Assembly: GCA_951394045.1 (NCBI GenBank)
Contig: OX595987.1
Location: 3,348,001-3,412,000 of the forward strand
Direction: 5' to 3'
DNA length: 64,000 nt
Source of the DNA: Nitzschia sp. DOCU1
Lineage: Eukaryota > Bacillariophyta > Bacillariophyceae > Bacillariales > Bacillariaceae
Made by a program: the position numbers and the translations under genes. Positions 61,731 through 64,000 of the stretch are shown one piece after another. A model generated the notes under the pieces. It did not search any database, was not told where the DNA came from, and worked only from the letters and a program-made list of their open reading frames with translations. The first letter of the stretch is position 1. Each line of letters begins with the position of its first letter.

Positions 61731-62504
61731 ATGTTTGCTGTTTACAGAAGCTCGGTTTATTCCCTTACCACGACTGCTAGTCGGCGAGTGCTTCATTCGA
61801 CCGCCAGGTCGTTAAAATCGGCACCAGCAGTGGAACCCGCGGAAAAGGCTGCAGCAGAAACGGCCGCTAAACTTTCAGTAGAAACTGGGGCATCCTCAGG
61901 TGGAATCATGGGATTCGCGAAGGAAAATCCATTTGTTTTCCAACTCGGGGTTGCTACAGTCAAGACATCGGCTGCTGACCTTATGGCACAAGTGGTCGGT
62001 GAGCAAAAGTCCCTTGCTGAAGTTGACTGGAAACGAAATGCGATTTTCGTAGTCTTTGGTTTCGCATATTTGGGGGGGTTTCAATATTGGCTAATGGTAA
62101 ACAAATACCGACAATGGTTCCCTACGATGGATAGATTTGCCAAGCTTCCGTTCGCGGAAAAATTGAAGGATACGGCTGGCATTATCGACGCTGGAAAAAT
62201 GGTCTTGTTTGACATTTGTGTTCACCTACCCATTATGTATTTCCCAACATACTATTCGGTCAAGGAATTTGTCGGAGGCCACAGCTGGAACCCTGCTGAT
62301 TGGGTCAAGGACGGAGTGACAAAGTACGCAAACAACTCCAAGGAGGATTTGACAGCAATGGTGCAATTGTGGCTACCATCCGACTGCGTCCAGTTTGTCC
62401 TTCCAGTGCACATTCGACTTCCATTCCGCCATATTGTTTCTTTCTTTTGGACTGCATATGTTAGTTTCACACGGGGTGCCATTGAACCTGAAAAGGAAAA
62501 GTAG
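61731..62504 (+). CDS. Mpv17/PMP22-family membrane protein
   Basis: 257 residues, single exon. A basic presequence (MFAVYRSSVYSLTTTASRRV) suggests mitochondria, and an Ala-rich linker follows. The Mpv17/PMP22 domain starts near 60: NPFVFQLGVATVKTSAADLM (Mpv17 N-terminal helix with the D-x-x-x-Q region), IFVVFGFAYLGGFQYWLMVN, DICVHLPIMYFPTYYSVKE, and the C-terminal signature LWLPSDCVQFVLPVHIRLPF with FWTAYVSFTRG. Four membrane helices are expected. Family members form inner-mitochondrial or peroxisomal channels; the substrate is unknown. Confidence 0.9.
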   Translation: MFAVYRSSVYSLTTTASRRVLHSTARSLKSAPAVEPAEKAAAETAAKLSVETGASSGGIMGFAKENPFVFQLGVATVKTSAADLMAQVVGEQKSLAEVDWKRNAIFVVFGFAYLGGFQYWLMVNKYRQWFPTMDRFAKLPFAEKLKDTAGIIDAGKMVLFDICVHLPIMYFPTYYSVKEFVGGHSWNPADWVKDGVTKYANNSKEDLTAMVQLWLPSDCVQFVLPVHIRLPFRHIVSFFWTAYVSFTRGAIEPEKEK

Positions 62505-62736
62505 AACGTTAAATGGTGGCCTGGACTTTGGAGTCCCGCATAGATATATTTCCCTCTCGAATGTGCGAAGGAAAGTAATAACAATTGTAGACGAGCTATT
62601 GCATACTGTGGAGAAAAGAAGATTTTGACGTATCCTTTATCTGATCGCTCATTCCGATATGTAACTAGGCTATAAAGCAACAAGTCGAAACCGCGCGTAA
62701 ATGTGGTCCGTTGTATACATCAGTTGGTCCTAGGGA

Positions 62737-63999
62737 TTAGTGCTCGCGATGGCGGCGGCGTTTTGGAGACGGCAGAAGAACTTGAGCTATGCCTTTGTGC
62801 TTGCTGATCTTTCGAAGATACTGAATGTAATGCCCAAGAGCTGCGCATGACAAGGCAAATAACAAAATGAAAAAATTCATAACTCCATTTGAGCCAGAGT
62901 CACCACCGGCAATGCCATTTTGTCCGATCGACTTGATTCCTTGAAGATATTGACAGGCGATAGTGTTTCGCTTGTCGACCGTGTTTCCTGGAAGCATGGA
63001 TTCGCATTTGCCTGCTTCTGTATATATTTGCTGGCAAGAATCCAAGACTGAACTTTCTTGTTGATTTTGTTGCCCTTCACCTTCACCGCCTTCTCCATTA
63101 TTGTTGTCTAGCTGTTGCTGCTTGTTCATACAACTGACGCACTTGCTAGAGACCAGGCTGACTTTAGAGTATGGCAGCTCCATGCCCCCAGAAATATCGC
63201 GAAAGGTATCCCATCCGTGGTTCTTATCTACATATTCCGTACACGTATCGTCGGTAAACATTCCAAGCATGACAGACCCGCCTTGATGTCGGCAAAAAGG
63301 GCCAACGTAAAACGATAGTTCGTTTCCCTCTTCGTCCAGCGCCCGTTGCGTGGCGTTCTTGCTAATACCCCATTGCAATCTGGCACACCCCATATATCGT
63401 TCTGGCTCAAACTCGTCATTAACGTAGGCATCATCCTCATATGGGTTCTGATCCACGCAAGATTTCTCGAGACCAGCTGCAGCGTAGCAGTCGTATGTGC
63501 AGGTTTCAGCGTTGAAGTCTTCATCCATGTCCTCGCCCTCGTCCGGTTCGCAGTCACAATTTTTGTTATAGTAGTACATGCACTCGTAGTCAGTTGTTTG
63601 TCTTGTGGCTTCAAAGTAGGCGTCCATGAAACTCGCGAGATCGATGATGTAGTCCCCATAGTCCCCAAGGCAACCCCCTTCGTTATGGGTCGTACAAGTA
63701 TGTGCGGGGCAAAGACGAAAACGAACCAGGCGTTTCAGCATTATTCTGACGTTTTCTTTGTCGTCGGCATTATCGTTCCACTATTATGAGCCGAAAGGTA
63801 CAAAGCAATAAGGGGTTGTTAGCCGTTGACGAGTCGCGATAAATATCATTACTTCAGATCTTCCGCTATTCCCTCCTACCTGTTGAATATGGTGGCATCC
63901 TAGAAATTTGATGGAGTAGCCTGAAAGCCATGTATCTACATGATCATAACCATTTTCGCCACCCTCGTCTAGTCGCCGTGCTTTGGACAATATATTCAT
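62737..63999 (-). CDS. Cys-rich type I membrane protein (partial at window end)
   Basis: 5' end beyond the window. Exons: at least 63999-63880, then 63780-62737, with a 100-bp intron (GTAGG...ATAG). Splicing restores KFLGCHHIQQWNDNADD leading into VRIMLKRLVRFRLCP, a block I recognise as recurring in diatom membrane proteins. The lumenal region has many paired cysteines (CMYYYNKNCDCEPDEG, CTYDCYAAAGLEKSC) and ends with C-x2-C (KCVSCMNKQ). A Gln/Gly-rich linker leads to one C-terminal transmembrane helix (VMNFFILLFALSCAALGHYI) and a basic cytosolic tail (SPKRRRHREH). The signal peptide is expected upstream of the window edge. Function unknown. Confidence 0.82.
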
Positions 64000-64000
64000 A

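Noticed and set aside
1..64000. tRNA, rRNA and CRISPR features
   Set aside because: No A-box/B-box pair with a plausible cloverleaf was found by eye, no rRNA-like sequence, and no regularly spaced direct repeats. A tRNAscan run would be decisive for tRNAs.

Overview
This is a eukaryotic nuclear window, almost certainly from a diatom and by inference a pennate one. Evidence: a fucoxanthin-chlorophyll a/c protein with the AFAP-type plastid presequence; several other proteins with ASAF-like bipartite plastid leaders (DapF, a plastid sigma factor, two bilin reductases, two thylakoid-lumen proteins); a stramenopile-style HSF; and 72-101 bp introns with GTAAG/GTGAG donors. There are no operons. Genes are dense, on both strands, with 0-3 short introns. 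I assembled exon structures by matching donor/acceptor sites to reading frame and family conservation.

Layout. 0-7.4 kb: eL39, an FCP antenna gene, a CS-domain cochaperone, a methionine synthase reductase-like protein with two tandem flavodoxin domains, and an Fyv7-like rRNA-processing factor. 8-12.6 kb: complex I LYR subunit NDUFB9 divergent from plastid diaminopimelate epimerase, then a plastid sigma-70 factor. 12.6-21.9 kb: condensin II subunit G2, a small thylakoid-lumen protein, a 2H cyclic phosphodiesterase, a secreted CRAL-TRIO protein and a ZCCHC9-like zinc-knuckle protein.

22.4-28.7 kb is accessory DNA: two adjacent PIF/Harbinger-type DNA transposons, each with perfect terminal inverted repeats and a TAA target duplication. 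The right one (3,963 bp) has an intact DDE transposase and a convergent zinc-finger accessory gene. The left one (2,214 bp) lacks a transposase and carries a captured fragment of a host beta'-COP WD40 gene. A block of about 110 bp is shared in inverted orientation between the two.

29.9-46.5 kb: HSF transcription factor, RCC1-repeat protein, a second thylakoid-lumen protein, SNX1/2-like sorting nexin, a two-TM protein, an RluA/TruC pseudouridine synthase, a YxFGDLT-repeat protein, a DAG-lipase-like protein and a Cys-rich secreted protein. 47-64 kb: two orphan proteins, an RGG/coiled-coil protein fused to a sulfotransferase, a GT4-type glycosyltransferase, two ferredoxin-dependent bilin reductases either side of a quinone oxidoreductase, TIM44, an Mpv17/PMP22 protein, and a Cys-rich membrane protein cut by the window end.

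Recurring non-coding signals are perfect TGACGTCA (bZIP-type) sites in four upstream regions and a CTACCGGTAG palindrome found five times, only between genes.
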